Part shown: in pieces, positions 45,531-54,186 of the stretch
Position numbering within the stretch: the first letter of the stretch is position 1
Layout of the letters: each line of letters begins with the position of its first letter
Assembly (NCBI GenBank): GCA_030447415.1
Contig: JAUJOZ010000001.1
Location: 186,001-250,000, forward strand
DNA length: 64,000 nt
Direction: 5' to 3'
Source: Thermomicrobiales bacterium
GTDB lineage: Bacteria > Chloroflexota > Chloroflexia > Thermomicrobiales > UBA6265
The notes under the pieces: generated by a model
Seen by the model: only the letters and a program-made list of their open reading frames with translations
Told to the model about the DNA's origin: nothing
Database searches by the model: none
Position numbers and translations under genes: made by a program

Positions 45531-45554
45531 GCCGACTCGCCGACTCGCCGACTA
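45531..45554. repeat. Microsatellite GCCGACTC x3
   Basis: Three tandem copies of the 8-mer GCCGACTC (last base varied) lie upstream of the MFS gene. The motif TTGCCGACTCGCCG recurs at 44241-44254 on the other side of the hydrolase gene. No function is evident. Confidence 0.5.
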
Positions 45555-45717
45555 ACGCCCGCATCTTGCGATTGTGGCCAAGACCCCGTAGCCTCGACCG
45601 CGACAGCCGCTGCCCGGACGCCGGCGTCGCGCCCGCCATGGCGTCGGGCGTGCGCTCGCCGTGCCGTGGTCAGTGGCGGGCGTCTGGGTTCGAGAGACCG
45701 GCGAGGGAGGACACGGC

Positions 45718-47040
45718 GTGGCGACGCTAGGGGACGAGGAAGCGACGGCGTCGCCGGTGGCCGTGGCGGGCGAGCCGCGCGACGAGCCACCAGACGTGAC
45801 CTCGACCGAGGAACCCGTGGCCGTCGCCCGCGAAGGAGCCTTCAGCGCGTTCCAGTCGCGCGCCTTTACCCTCTTCTGGGCGACGATCAGCCTGTCGCTG
45901 ACCGGCGTCTGGGTCCGCATCACGGCCCAGAGCTGGCTCGTCTACGACCTGACTGGCGACGAGGCGCTGCTCGGCGTCATCGCCTTCTGCCAGGCGGCGC
46001 CTGTCCTCGTCGCTTCCCCCATCGCCGGCGCGCTGCTCGACCGGGTCGATCGCCGCCGCGTCCTCCTCGGGGTTCAGGTGGTGGTGGCGGCGTCGATGCT
46101 CGTCCTGGCCGTTCTCGTCGCCACGGGCGCCGTCGAGGTCTGGCACATCATGGCCGTCGCCGTCGTCGCCGGTGCCGCGTCCGGCTTTGACTGGCCGGCG
46201 CGGTTGTCGCTGGTTCCCTCCCTCGTGTCGCCGGCGCGGCTCCAGAGCGCGGTCGCCCTCAACGCCGCCGCCTTCAACGGGTCGCGCATCCTCGGACCGG
46301 CGATCGCCGGCTTCCTCATCTACTGGCTCGGGTCGGCGGCCTGCTTCTTCCTCACGGCGGCGATGTATCTTCCCTTCGTGCTGGTCCTCGCCACCCTGCG
46401 AATTCCGCGCCCGACGGCCCCGCTCGCCGGCGGCACGGAGGGCAGCGCCTTCGCCGGCCTGCTCGATGGTTACCGCTACATCTGGCGCACGCCGGTCATC
46501 CGCGGGCTGCTGTCGGTCGACATCGTCCCACTCATGTTCGGCATTGCCTACTTCACCCTCGCCCCAGCTGTGGCGCGCGATGTCCTCGGTCTCGGCGAGC
46601 GCGGCTACGGCGTGCTGTTGACCGCCAACGGTGCCGGCTCGCTCCTCGGCACGGTTGTGGTTGCCGCGATGGGGGGCGTCCGCCGCCGGGGTCGGATCGT
46701 CGTTACTGGCGTCGCCTGCTTCGCTGTGGCGCTGATTGCGTTCGCGCTCTCCGGCAACGTCGTCCTCTCGTTCGTCCTCATCCTGCTCCTGGGCCTCGTC
46801 GTCGCCGTCTACGGCACGCTCAATGACACGCTGGTCCAGACGAACGTGGACGAGGCCTATCGTGGCCGCGTCCTGTCGGTCTACTCGATGTTCTGGGGTC
46901 TGACGCCGATCGGCGGGCTTGAGGCCGGCTTCCTCGCCAACCACGTCGGCGTCCAAGCCGCCCTCGCCCTCAACGGCTTCCTCGTCCTCGCCTACGTCCC
47001 CTTCCTGCTCCGTTTCACCCCGGTCCGGCAGGTCGATTGA
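45718..47040 (+). CDS. MFS transporter (MFS_3, exporter-like)
   Basis: The 440-residue protein has a polar N-terminal 45 residues, then about 12 membrane segments. It shows the MFS_3-type QSWLVYDLTGDEALLGVIAF, AGALLDRVDRRRVLL (the loop 2-3 motif) and FNGSRILGPAIAGFLIYWLG. Relatives include enterobactin and macrolide exporters, so a drug or small-molecule efflux role is likely but unproven. The GTG at 45718 follows GAGGGAGG. It precedes the sugar operon by 191 bp and is probably a separate unit. Confidence 0.88.
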   Translation: MATLGDEEATASPVAVAGEPRDEPPDVTSTEEPVAVAREGAFSAFQSRAFTLFWATISLSLTGVWVRITAQSWLVYDLTGDEALLGVIAFCQAAPVLVASPIAGALLDRVDRRRVLLGVQVVVAASMLVLAVLVATGAVEVWHIMAVAVVAGAASGFDWPARLSLVPSLVSPARLQSAVALNAAAFNGSRILGPAIAGFLIYWLGSAACFFLTAAMYLPFVLVLATLRIPRPTAPLAGGTEGSAFAGLLDGYRYIWRTPVIRGLLSVDIVPLMFGIAYFTLAPAVARDVLGLGERGYGVLLTANGAGSLLGTVVVAAMGGVRRRGRIVVTGVACFAVALIAFALSGNVVLSFVLILLLGLVVAVYGTLNDTLVQTNVDEAYRGRVLSVYSMFWGLTPIGGLEAGFLANHVGVQAALALNGFLVLAYVPFLLRFTPVRQVD

Positions 47041-47075
47041 CCGCTGTCCGCGACGATATCGCGGTCCACCTGATG

Positions 47076-47086
47076 TTGTGATACAA
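47076..47086. promoter_or_regulatory. Palindrome TTGTGATACAA before the sugar operon
   Basis: An AT-rich 11-bp palindrome stands out in very GC-rich DNA 146 bp before the binding-protein gene. Its position suits an operator or part of the promoter for the maltodextrin operon. No regulator gene is adjacent. Tentative. Confidence 0.3.
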
Positions 47087-47231
47087 ACTGGACTCACCGA
47101 GTGGGGGATCGTCCCCGACGACCCGCGGGAGTCCCGGGTCGAGTGTGCTCCGATCAGCCGCGACGGTGGGCGCACCCGGATCGACGGGCGCGTCGAGCAG
47201 CCCCACGCGGGGCGAGGAGGAAGGTTGGGCA

Positions 47232-48584
47232 ATGACGCCTGAGCAACGGTCCGCGGCGATTCTCGGTCGGCTGCTGCGCGGGAAGGCAGACCGGCGGACG
47301 GTTCTTCGCCGGGCGGCGGCGCTCGGACTCTCCGTCCCCGCGCTCGCTGCCCTGGGCGGTGGCACCCGCTCGACTCGGGCGGCCCAGGACGCGAAGGGAC
47401 CGAAAGTCGATCGGCTCCTGTTCTGGACCCGCACCAACCCGGACGACCCTGAGTTCCCCAGCCTCAAGGCGCTGACCGACGCGTACACCAAGGCGATCGG
47501 CACCCCAGTCGAGATCGTGAGCGTCGCCGATGCGGATTTCCGCAACAAGATGTCGCTCTCGGCCCCCGCCGGCGAGGGGCCGGACATCTTCGGCCCGGTC
47601 GCCCACGACTGGGTCGGCGAGTTCGCTATCCAGGGCATCGCGGCCGAGATCCCCGAGGACGCGATTCAGAACAAGGAAGATTACATTCCGGTCTCCTTGG
47701 AGGCCGCCACCGTCGAGGGCAAGCTGTCGGCGCTGCCGGTCTTCGTCGAATCGGTCGCCCTCATCTACAACAAGGACATGGTGCCCAACCCACCCAAGAC
47801 GTGGGACGAGCTGGTCACCACTGCGCAGGAGCTGACCACCGGCGGCAAGTATGGCTTTGGCTTCCCGCTCCTGGAGCAGTACCACGAGGGCGCCTTCTTC
47901 CAGGGCTTCGGCTCGTACATCTTCAAGTACGAGGAGGGACAGTTCGATACGGAGGACATCGGCCTCAACAATGAGGCCGCCGTTGAGGCGTCCAAGTTCC
48001 TCCGCGACATGTACCACCAGCAGCGGCCGCCGCTGCCGGAAGTCGCGATCGATCGCACCAACATGCACACGGTCCAGGAAGGCATGATGGAGGCGGGCGA
48101 GCTGGCGATGACGATTGCCGGTCCGTGGCGCGAGCCACCCCTGCAGGCGGCCGAGATCAACTACGGCATCGCCAAGCTGCCGACGCTCCCGAACGGCGAG
48201 CCGATGCGGCCGTTCCTCGGCGTGCAGGTCTTCGCCGCCAGCGCCTTCAGTGAGAATCAGGAGGCGGCGCTCGACTTCATCAACTTCGCGACGAGCACCA
48301 ACCAGGTGGTCGAGCTCTCCAAGGGCTGGAAGAAGGTCCCGGTCCGCCAGAGCGCCATCGACAACCCGGCCCTCAAGGCCGACCCGAATGTCGCCATCTG
48401 GCTCGAGCAAGCAGCCGACGGCGTGCCGATGCCCAACATCCCGGCGATGGGCAACGTGTGGACGCCGTGGGGCGCCGCGATGGACGCCATCATTCCGCCC
48501 AATGCCCCGGATGACCAGATCCAGGGCCTCCTCGACAACGCCGTCGAGCAGATCAGGGCCGCGATCGAAGAATCGGAGGAGTAG
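47232..48584 (+). CDS. Maltodextrin-type ABC substrate-binding protein
   Basis: The 450-residue extracytoplasmic binding protein carries a twin-arginine-like signal (DRRTVLRRAAALGLSVPALA). The MalE-type fold shows KVDRLLFWTRTNPDDPEFPS, PDIFGPVAHDWVGEFAIQGI, LSALPVFVESVALIYNKDMV, KTWDELVTTAQELTTGGKYG and VPVRQSAIDNPALKADPN. It captures maltodextrin-like sugars for the permeases encoded next. The ATG at 47232 follows GAGGAGGAAGG. A stem-loop at 48600-48647 separates it from the permease genes and may keep its mRNA more abundant, as is usual for binding proteins. Adjacent GH13 genes support an alpha-glucan ligand. Confidence 0.9.
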   Translation: MTPEQRSAAILGRLLRGKADRRTVLRRAAALGLSVPALAALGGGTRSTRAAQDAKGPKVDRLLFWTRTNPDDPEFPSLKALTDAYTKAIGTPVEIVSVADADFRNKMSLSAPAGEGPDIFGPVAHDWVGEFAIQGIAAEIPEDAIQNKEDYIPVSLEAATVEGKLSALPVFVESVALIYNKDMVPNPPKTWDELVTTAQELTTGGKYGFGFPLLEQYHEGAFFQGFGSYIFKYEEGQFDTEDIGLNNEAAVEASKFLRDMYHQQRPPLPEVAIDRTNMHTVQEGMMEAGELAMTIAGPWREPPLQAAEINYGIAKLPTLPNGEPMRPFLGVQVFAASAFSENQEAALDFINFATSTNQVVELSKGWKKVPVRQSAIDNPALKADPNVAIWLEQAADGVPMPNIPAMGNVWTPWGAAMDAIIPPNAPDDQIQGLLDNAVEQIRAAIEESEE

Positions 48585-48599
48585 CCTCCTCGACTCGAT

Positions 48600-48647
48600 C
48601 GGCTCCGGGGTCGGGACGGCGGGGCAACCCCCCCGGCCCCGGAGCCG
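48600..48647 (+). terminator. Intercistronic stem-loop after the binding-protein gene
   Basis: CGGCTCCGGGG pairs with CCCCGGAGCCG, an 11-bp stem, just after the stop codon and within the operon. Such structures commonly act as partial terminators or mRNA stabilisers so that binding protein exceeds permease. There is no T-run. Confidence 0.55.
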
Positions 48648-48779
48648 TCGGGACCCTTCTACTCCCCTGGGATCCGCGCTGTATCCAAACGACGCTCCCA
48701 GGTTCGGCGCGGACCCGCGGCCGGCGGGTGATCGAGACGTTCGAGCACGCCCCTTCGCGAGCAGCCAGGAGGGTCGCCG

Positions 48780-49742
48780 ATGGTGGTGCGGACGCAGGCT
48801 CCGTGGATCGAGCAGGCTGTACCGGGCGTGACGGGGGGCCGCCGCCCCCGGCGCACTCAGCGCGTCGCCTACCTGTTCCTCCTCCCGATGATCGTTTCCT
48901 CGCTGATCTTCACCATCATCCCGTTCTTCTATACGCTTTATCTGTCGATGACCAATTGGGGACTTCGCCACTTCCTGGAGTTCGAGTTCGTCGGCTTGCG
49001 CAACTATCAGCGCATCTTCGATCTCGGCGGAGAGTTCGTTCCGGTGCTGCGTTGGACCTTCGCCTGGATGTTCCTGAGCACCGTGATCAACGTCGGCGGC
49101 GGGATGTTCCTGGCGCTCCTGCTCAACCACCCCGGCCTCCGCGAGCGCAACATCTACCGCACCATTTTGGTCTTGCCGTGGGCCCTGCCCAACATTCTGC
49201 TGATCCAGGTCTGGGCCGGTATCTTCAACACCCAGGGTCCCCTCAACCTCCTGCTCAGCTACGTCGGGATCGATCGAATCAACTGGCTGAGTGAGGCGAC
49301 TCCGGCCCGTGCTGCGTTGCTCATCACCAATCTCTGGCTCACCTACCCGTTCTTCATGACGGTCGGCCTCGCCGCCCTCCAAGCGATTCCCCGCGATCTG
49401 TACGAAGTGGCGGACCTCGACGGTGCCAGCTGGTGGCCTCGCTTCCGCGACATCACCTTCCCCTTCCTACTCGGCGCTATTACCCCGCTGCTGATCACTC
49501 AGCTGGCGTTTCAGTTCAACAACGCCGGGATGATCTTCCTCCTGACTCAGGGCAATCCCGCCGCGTTCCCCGGTGCTAAGTACGGTGCCACTGACACGCT
49601 CACCACGTACGCCTACAAGCTCATCTACGAGATCCGCAACTTCGGCCTCTCAGCCGCGTACAGCGTCGTCGTCTTCCTCTTCATCGCGACGTTTATCGTC
49701 CTGAGCGCCAAGCTGACCGGCTCGTTCAAGGAGGCCGATTGA
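48780..49742 (+). CDS. Sugar ABC permease, MalF-like
   Basis: The 320-residue inner-membrane protein has six helices and no large periplasmic loop. Landmarks are RVAYLFLLPMIVSSLIFTII, FYTLYLSMTNWGLRHF and LVLPWALPNILLIQVWAGIF. The EAA coupling loop is DLYEVADLDGASWWPRFRDI, which contacts the ATPase, and the family ending is NFGLSAAYSVVVFLFIATF. It pairs with the next gene to form the translocation pore. RBS AGGAGG precedes the ATG at 48780. No ATPase gene follows; a shared MsmK/MsmX-type ATPase elsewhere is likely. Confidence 0.93.
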   Translation: MVVRTQAPWIEQAVPGVTGGRRPRRTQRVAYLFLLPMIVSSLIFTIIPFFYTLYLSMTNWGLRHFLEFEFVGLRNYQRIFDLGGEFVPVLRWTFAWMFLSTVINVGGGMFLALLLNHPGLRERNIYRTILVLPWALPNILLIQVWAGIFNTQGPLNLLLSYVGIDRINWLSEATPARAALLITNLWLTYPFFMTVGLAALQAIPRDLYEVADLDGASWWPRFRDITFPFLLGAITPLLITQLAFQFNNAGMIFLLTQGNPAAFPGAKYGATDTLTTYAYKLIYEIRNFGLSAAYSVVVFLFIATFIVLSAKLTGSFKEAD

Positions 49743-50638
49743 TGGCGACCGAGGCCCTTCCCACCACTGTCGCCCTCCCCACGGCCCGGACCACCCCGAC
49801 CGTCTCCTCCGTCCGCGCGCGCCGCTCGTTCGAGATCTGGTTCATCCGGCTCATCATCTGGCTCATCGTCGCCGCCACGCTCTTCCCTACCATCTACGTC
49901 GTGCTCTACTCGCTCAAGGGCGGTGGCCCGGCTCTGTACAGCAAAACGCTGATCCCACAGGTGCTCACCCTCGACAACTATCGACGCTTGCTCGACGGAC
50001 AGTTCGTGACTTGGGTCCGCAACAGCATGATCTTCGGGATCTCCTCCGCCGCCGTCCAGGTGATGTTCGCCACTCTTGCCGGCTACGCCTTCTCTCGCAT
50101 GCGCTTCCCCGGCCGCCGCTACGGCATCCTCGGGCTGCTTGTCATCCAACTCCTGCCGGTGACGATGGCCCTCGTCGCCTACTTCCGGATGCTGCAGCGG
50201 CTCGACTTGCTCAACACCTGGATCGCGCCAGTCCTCATCTTCGGCCTCGGCGGCACCGCGCTGGCCGTCTGGCTGATCCGCAATTTTATGGAGAGTGTGC
50301 CCAAGGATCTCGACGAAGCCGCCTACATCGACGGCGCTGGTCACCTTCGGACCTTTTGGACGATCATCTTCCCGCTCATCCAGCCGATGCTTGTCGCTCA
50401 GTTCATCCTGGCCTTCATTGGCATCTACAACGAGTACATCATCATGTCGGTCATCCTGACCGACGCCAACAAGCTCCCACTCGGCATTGGCGTCCGCACC
50501 TTCTCGCGCGAGTTCAACACGAACTGGACCGACTTCTGCGCCGCCGCCGTCCTCGGCTCGGTTCCGATCCTGATCGTCTTCTTCCTGGCCCAACGACTCC
50601 TCGTCGAGGGTCTGACCAAGGGCGCCGTCAAGGGGTGA
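49742..50638 (+). CDS. Sugar ABC permease, MalG-like
   Basis: The product of about 298 residues has six membrane helices. Landmarks are IIWLIVAATLFPTIYVVLYS, ATLAGYAFSRMRFPGRRYG and QLLPVTMALVAYFRMLQRLD. The EAA loop is SVPKDLDEAAYIDGAGHLRT and the end is VPILIVFFLAQRLLVEGLTK, including the family-typical LVEGLT(K/A)GAVKG. It is the second half of the permease. The ATG at 49742 overlaps the upstream stop by one base (TGATG), indicating coupled translation. Confidence 0.93.
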   Translation: MATEALPTTVALPTARTTPTVSSVRARRSFEIWFIRLIIWLIVAATLFPTIYVVLYSLKGGGPALYSKTLIPQVLTLDNYRRLLDGQFVTWVRNSMIFGISSAAVQVMFATLAGYAFSRMRFPGRRYGILGLLVIQLLPVTMALVAYFRMLQRLDLLNTWIAPVLIFGLGGTALAVWLIRNFMESVPKDLDEAAYIDGAGHLRTFWTIIFPLIQPMLVAQFILAFIGIYNEYIIMSVILTDANKLPLGIGVRTFSREFNTNWTDFCAAAVLGSVPILIVFFLAQRLLVEGLTKGAVKG

Positions 50639-50813
50639 CGAAGGCCGCAAGACGGCTAAGCGGCGAGGGGACCTGGACTGGATGTCGGCGTGCACCGAAG
50701 GCCTGTAACGCGTGAGATGCGCACTGCCATGACGGCGCTCAGGCTTAGCGTCGGGGGGATGCCTGGGTTGTGGCCCAAGTCTCAGTGCCCCAATACCATC
50801 ACGGTCGGCGTGG

Positions 50814-52373
50814 GTGCCCGACGCCCTAGCCGAGGACGAGTGCGGTGATGTCCGCGTGACGCCAGAACCGGTGACCCCCGATTGGGTCAAGCACGCCGTC
50901 TTCTACCAGATCTTCCCCGACCGCTTCGCCAGGAGCGGTCGTCTGCCCAAGCCCACGAATCTCGAACCGTGGGATGGCGACCCGACGCCCCGTGGCTACA
51001 AGGGCGGCGACCTCCTCGGTGTCGTCGAGCGCCTCGATTACCTGCAAGATCTCGGCGTCACTGCCCTCTCCTTCAACCCGATCTTCCAGTCCGCCTCCAA
51101 CCACCGCTACCACACCCACGATTACGAGCGGGTCGATCCCCTGCTCGGCGGTGACGCCGCGTTCGACACGCTCCTTGCCGAGTGCCATCGCCGCGGCATT
51201 CGGGTCGTCCTCGACGGTGTCTTCAACCACGCCAGCCGCGGCTTCTTTCAGTTCAACGACGTCCTGGAGAACGGCGCCGCTTCCCCCTGGCTCGACTGGT
51301 GGCTCAATGTCGGCGGCCACCCGATCAACGCCTACGACCACACCCGGCCACCCGGCTACACCGCCTGGGCCGACCTCCATGCCCTGCCCAAGTTCAACAC
51401 CGACAACCCGCAGGTCCGCGAGTTCTTGATGCGCATCGCCGAGCACTGGATCCGTAAGGGCATCGACGGCTGGCGCCTCGACGTCGCCGCCGAGATCACG
51501 ACCCCCGGCTTCTGGCAGGAGTTCCGACAGCGTGTCAAGGCGATCAACCCGGAGGCGTGCATCGTCGCCGAGATCTGGCACGACAGCCGACCGTGGCTCC
51601 AGGGTGACCAGTTCGACGCCGTCATGAACTACCTCTTCACGGAGGCCGCCATCGCCTTCGCCGCCGGTCACCGCGTCGTCCGCGAAACCGTCGTCGGTCG
51701 CTCCTACGCCCCCTGGCCCGGAATCGACGCGCCGGGCTACGCCGCCAAAATCGACCACCTACTGGGCCTCTATCCCTGGCCGATCCAACTCGCGCAGCTC
51801 AACCTCCTCGACAGCCACGACACCTCCCGCTTCCTAACGATCGCCGGCGGCGACGCCGCCAGCGTGCGGCTCGGCAATCTCCTGATGTTCACCTTTCCCG
51901 GCGCGCCCTGCGTCTACTACGGCGACGAGATCGGCCTCACCGGCGCCCTTCCCGACCACTGGGCGCGCAAACCGTTCCCGTGGGACGACCCGGACCGCTG
52001 GGACACGGAGCTCCTTACCTTCTTCAAAGAGCTGATCGCCCTCCGCCGGGCGCACCCCGCCTTGCGGGTCGGCGCCTACCACCGCCTCGTCGCCGAGGGC
52101 GGCGTCTACGCGTTCGCCCGTACGCTCGACGACACCTCCCTCGTCGTCGCCGTCAACGCCGCCGATGACGAAGCGACCGTAGAGGTCCCGCTGTCTCGCC
52201 CGCCGACCGCACCTGTCACGCTCTTCGCGATGGGCGGCTCGCTCGGGTACGCGGGAACGGCAACCGGTTTGGCGCTCACGCTCCCGGGTCGGAGTGGCAT
52301 CGTCCTCGATGTCTCACCCGTCCCAGGCACCGGATTAACGGGTGCGCTGCCGCCGGGCGGCGACCGCCCATGA
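50814..52373 (+). CDS. GH13 alpha-amylase family, neopullulanase/cyclomaltodextrinase-like
   Basis: The 519-residue cytosolic enzyme has the GH13 barrel: region I DGVFNHA (131-140), region II GWRLDVA with nucleophile Asp223, region III VAEIWHD with acid Glu253, and region IV LLDSHDTSRF with Asp336. YQIFPDRFARSG and a lid segment WDGDPTPRGYKGGDL are typical of neopullulanase-like enzymes that act on short maltodextrins. There is no signal peptide. The GTG at 50814 lacks a strong Shine-Dalgarno sequence. The stop overlaps the next gene by ATGA, so it works with a second cytosolic GH13 on imported sugars. Confidence 0.9.
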   Translation: MPDALAEDECGDVRVTPEPVTPDWVKHAVFYQIFPDRFARSGRLPKPTNLEPWDGDPTPRGYKGGDLLGVVERLDYLQDLGVTALSFNPIFQSASNHRYHTHDYERVDPLLGGDAAFDTLLAECHRRGIRVVLDGVFNHASRGFFQFNDVLENGAASPWLDWWLNVGGHPINAYDHTRPPGYTAWADLHALPKFNTDNPQVREFLMRIAEHWIRKGIDGWRLDVAAEITTPGFWQEFRQRVKAINPEACIVAEIWHDSRPWLQGDQFDAVMNYLFTEAAIAFAAGHRVVRETVVGRSYAPWPGIDAPGYAAKIDHLLGLYPWPIQLAQLNLLDSHDTSRFLTIAGGDAASVRLGNLLMFTFPGAPCVYYGDEIGLTGALPDHWARKPFPWDDPDRWDTELLTFFKELIALRRAHPALRVGAYHRLVAEGGVYAFARTLDDTSLVVAVNAADDEATVEVPLSRPPTAPVTLFAMGGSLGYAGTATGLALTLPGRSGIVLDVSPVPGTGLTGALPPGGDRP

Positions 52374-54151
52374 CCGACGACGTCACCCAGGACTTCATCT
52401 TCGGCACGCTGGCGACGGATGACCTCCGCCTCGCGGCGTTGCGGGCTGAGGCCCAGCGCGTCTCCCACCGCCACCGGATGACGCCCGCCGACCCCGAGCC
52501 GGGACAGCCGGTCCGGCTCCATGTCGGCGTCGGGCCCGAAGTCAACGCCGCGGAGGTTGTCGCCTGCTACACCACCGACGGCGGCGACCCCACCCCCAAC
52601 TCCCGACGGATTGCCTTCAAACGCGGCGAGATTGGCTGGGACACGCTCCTCTGGGCCTACCGCTGCGAGTGGCACGGCACCCTCCCGCCGCAGCCGGAGG
52701 GAACCCTCGTCCGCTACCGCGTCGTCGCCCGGACCGTCGATGGTTACCTCGCCTGGGCCGACCCCGACGCGGCGACCGGCGCGCCCGAGACATTCGCGTA
52801 CCACGTCGATCGGGCGCGCGTGCCGGACTGGATCCGCGACGCGGTGATCTACCACGTCTTCGTTGACCGCTTCTTCCCCGGCGAGGGACGTGCCTGGAAC
52901 GATGCCTCGACCCTCGGCGACATCTGGGGCGGCACCCTGCGCGGCATCGTCGAGCAACTGCCGTACTTAGAGGCCCTCGGCGTCACCTGCCTCTGGCTCT
53001 CCCCGGTGTTCCCCTCGCCCTCCCACCACGGCTACGACGCCACCGACTATTTCACCGTCGAGCCCCGCCTCGGCACCGACGCCGACTTGAGTGCGCTCTT
53101 CGAAGCGGCGCACGCTCGTGGCATGCGTGTCCTCCTGGACTATGTTGCCAACCACGTCTCCAACGAGCACCCCGCGTTCCGGCGGGCCGTCGCCGATCCC
53201 ACCGCGCCCGAGCGCGCCTGGTTCACGTTCACCGACTGGCCCGACGAGTATTGCTCCTTCTTTGGCGTCAAGACCCTGCCCCGACTTGACACCGACCACC
53301 CGGCCGCGCGGGACTACCTCCTCGCGGGAGCGGTCCACTGGCTCCGGCGCGGTGCCGACGGCTTCCGCCTCGACTACGCCAACGGCCCGCCGCACGGCTT
53401 CTGGGCCGCGTTCCGGGCCGCCACCCGCGCGACCAAGCCCGATGCCGTCACCGTTGGCGAGGTCGTCGAGACCGCCGAGCTCCAGCGCTCCTACCGCGGG
53501 CGCCTCGACGGCACCCTCGACTACCTGCTCCTTCAGCAGCTGCGCGCCTTCATCGCGTTCGAGACGATCTCAGCGAGCGCGTTCGACGCGTTCCTCCGTC
53601 GCCACTTGGCCTATTTCCCCGACGATTTCGTGCTACCGTCTTTCCTCGACAACCACGACATGAACCGGTTCTTGTGGGTGGTGCAGGGGGACGTGCGGCG
53701 GCTCAAGCTCGCGGCCCTGTGCCAGTTCACCTTGCCGCATACCCCGATCATTTACTACGGGACGGAGATCGGTCTCAGCCAGCGTCACGATATTCAGTAC
53801 CCGGACGGCTCTCGCCGCCTTGAGGAATCGCGCACGCTCATGCCATGGGGTGAGGAGCAGGACCCGGACCTGCTGAGCTTCTATCGAACGCTCGTCGCGG
53901 CGCGACGCGGGCGGCCCGGGCTCTGGCGCGGCGAGCGCTCGACGCTGGCGGAGACCGATGGTGGACTCTACGCCGTCCAAATCGACGGAGCGGGCCGCTC
54001 GGCGGTCGTGGCGCTCAACCGCGGTCGCGCCCTGGTGCGGATTGACGTGCCGGCGGGACAATCCTTGGCGCTGGCGACGGACGCCGGGGTTCAGCATGCG
54101 GCGGAGGCGCTGACGCTGCCCCCGCTCACCGGGGCGCTGTTGCTCAGCTGA
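52370..54151 (+). CDS. GH13 alpha-glycosidase with N-terminal beta domain
   Basis: The 593-residue cytosolic enzyme has an N-terminal immunoglobulin-like domain (about 45-145; RLHVGVGPEVNAAEVVACYT, AYRCEWHGTLPPQPEGTLVR). The GH13 barrel follows: YHVFVDRFFPGEG, DYVANHVS, GFRLDYANG with Asp335, VGEVVET with Glu364 and LDNHDMNRF with Asp430. The layout fits maltogenic amylase or neopullulanase relatives. The ATG overlaps the upstream stop (ATGA). With the preceding GH13 it should degrade imported maltodextrins. The exact specificity cannot be read. Confidence 0.9.
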   Translation: MTDDVTQDFIFGTLATDDLRLAALRAEAQRVSHRHRMTPADPEPGQPVRLHVGVGPEVNAAEVVACYTTDGGDPTPNSRRIAFKRGEIGWDTLLWAYRCEWHGTLPPQPEGTLVRYRVVARTVDGYLAWADPDAATGAPETFAYHVDRARVPDWIRDAVIYHVFVDRFFPGEGRAWNDASTLGDIWGGTLRGIVEQLPYLEALGVTCLWLSPVFPSPSHHGYDATDYFTVEPRLGTDADLSALFEAAHARGMRVLLDYVANHVSNEHPAFRRAVADPTAPERAWFTFTDWPDEYCSFFGVKTLPRLDTDHPAARDYLLAGAVHWLRRGADGFRLDYANGPPHGFWAAFRAATRATKPDAVTVGEVVETAELQRSYRGRLDGTLDYLLLQQLRAFIAFETISASAFDAFLRRHLAYFPDDFVLPSFLDNHDMNRFLWVVQGDVRRLKLAALCQFTLPHTPIIYYGTEIGLSQRHDIQYPDGSRRLEESRTLMPWGEEQDPDLLSFYRTLVAARRGRPGLWRGERSTLAETDGGLYAVQIDGAGRSAVVALNRGRALVRIDVPAGQSLALATDAGVQHAAEALTLPPLTGALLLS

Positions 54152-54186
54152 CGGAAGCGGTTACTGCTGCTCAGGAGGGGTACGAG

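Noticed and set aside
47154..49382. A 742-codon open frame on the minus strand
   Set aside because: It lies opposite the intact binding-protein and permease genes. Its composition is that of an antisense shadow and it has no domain.
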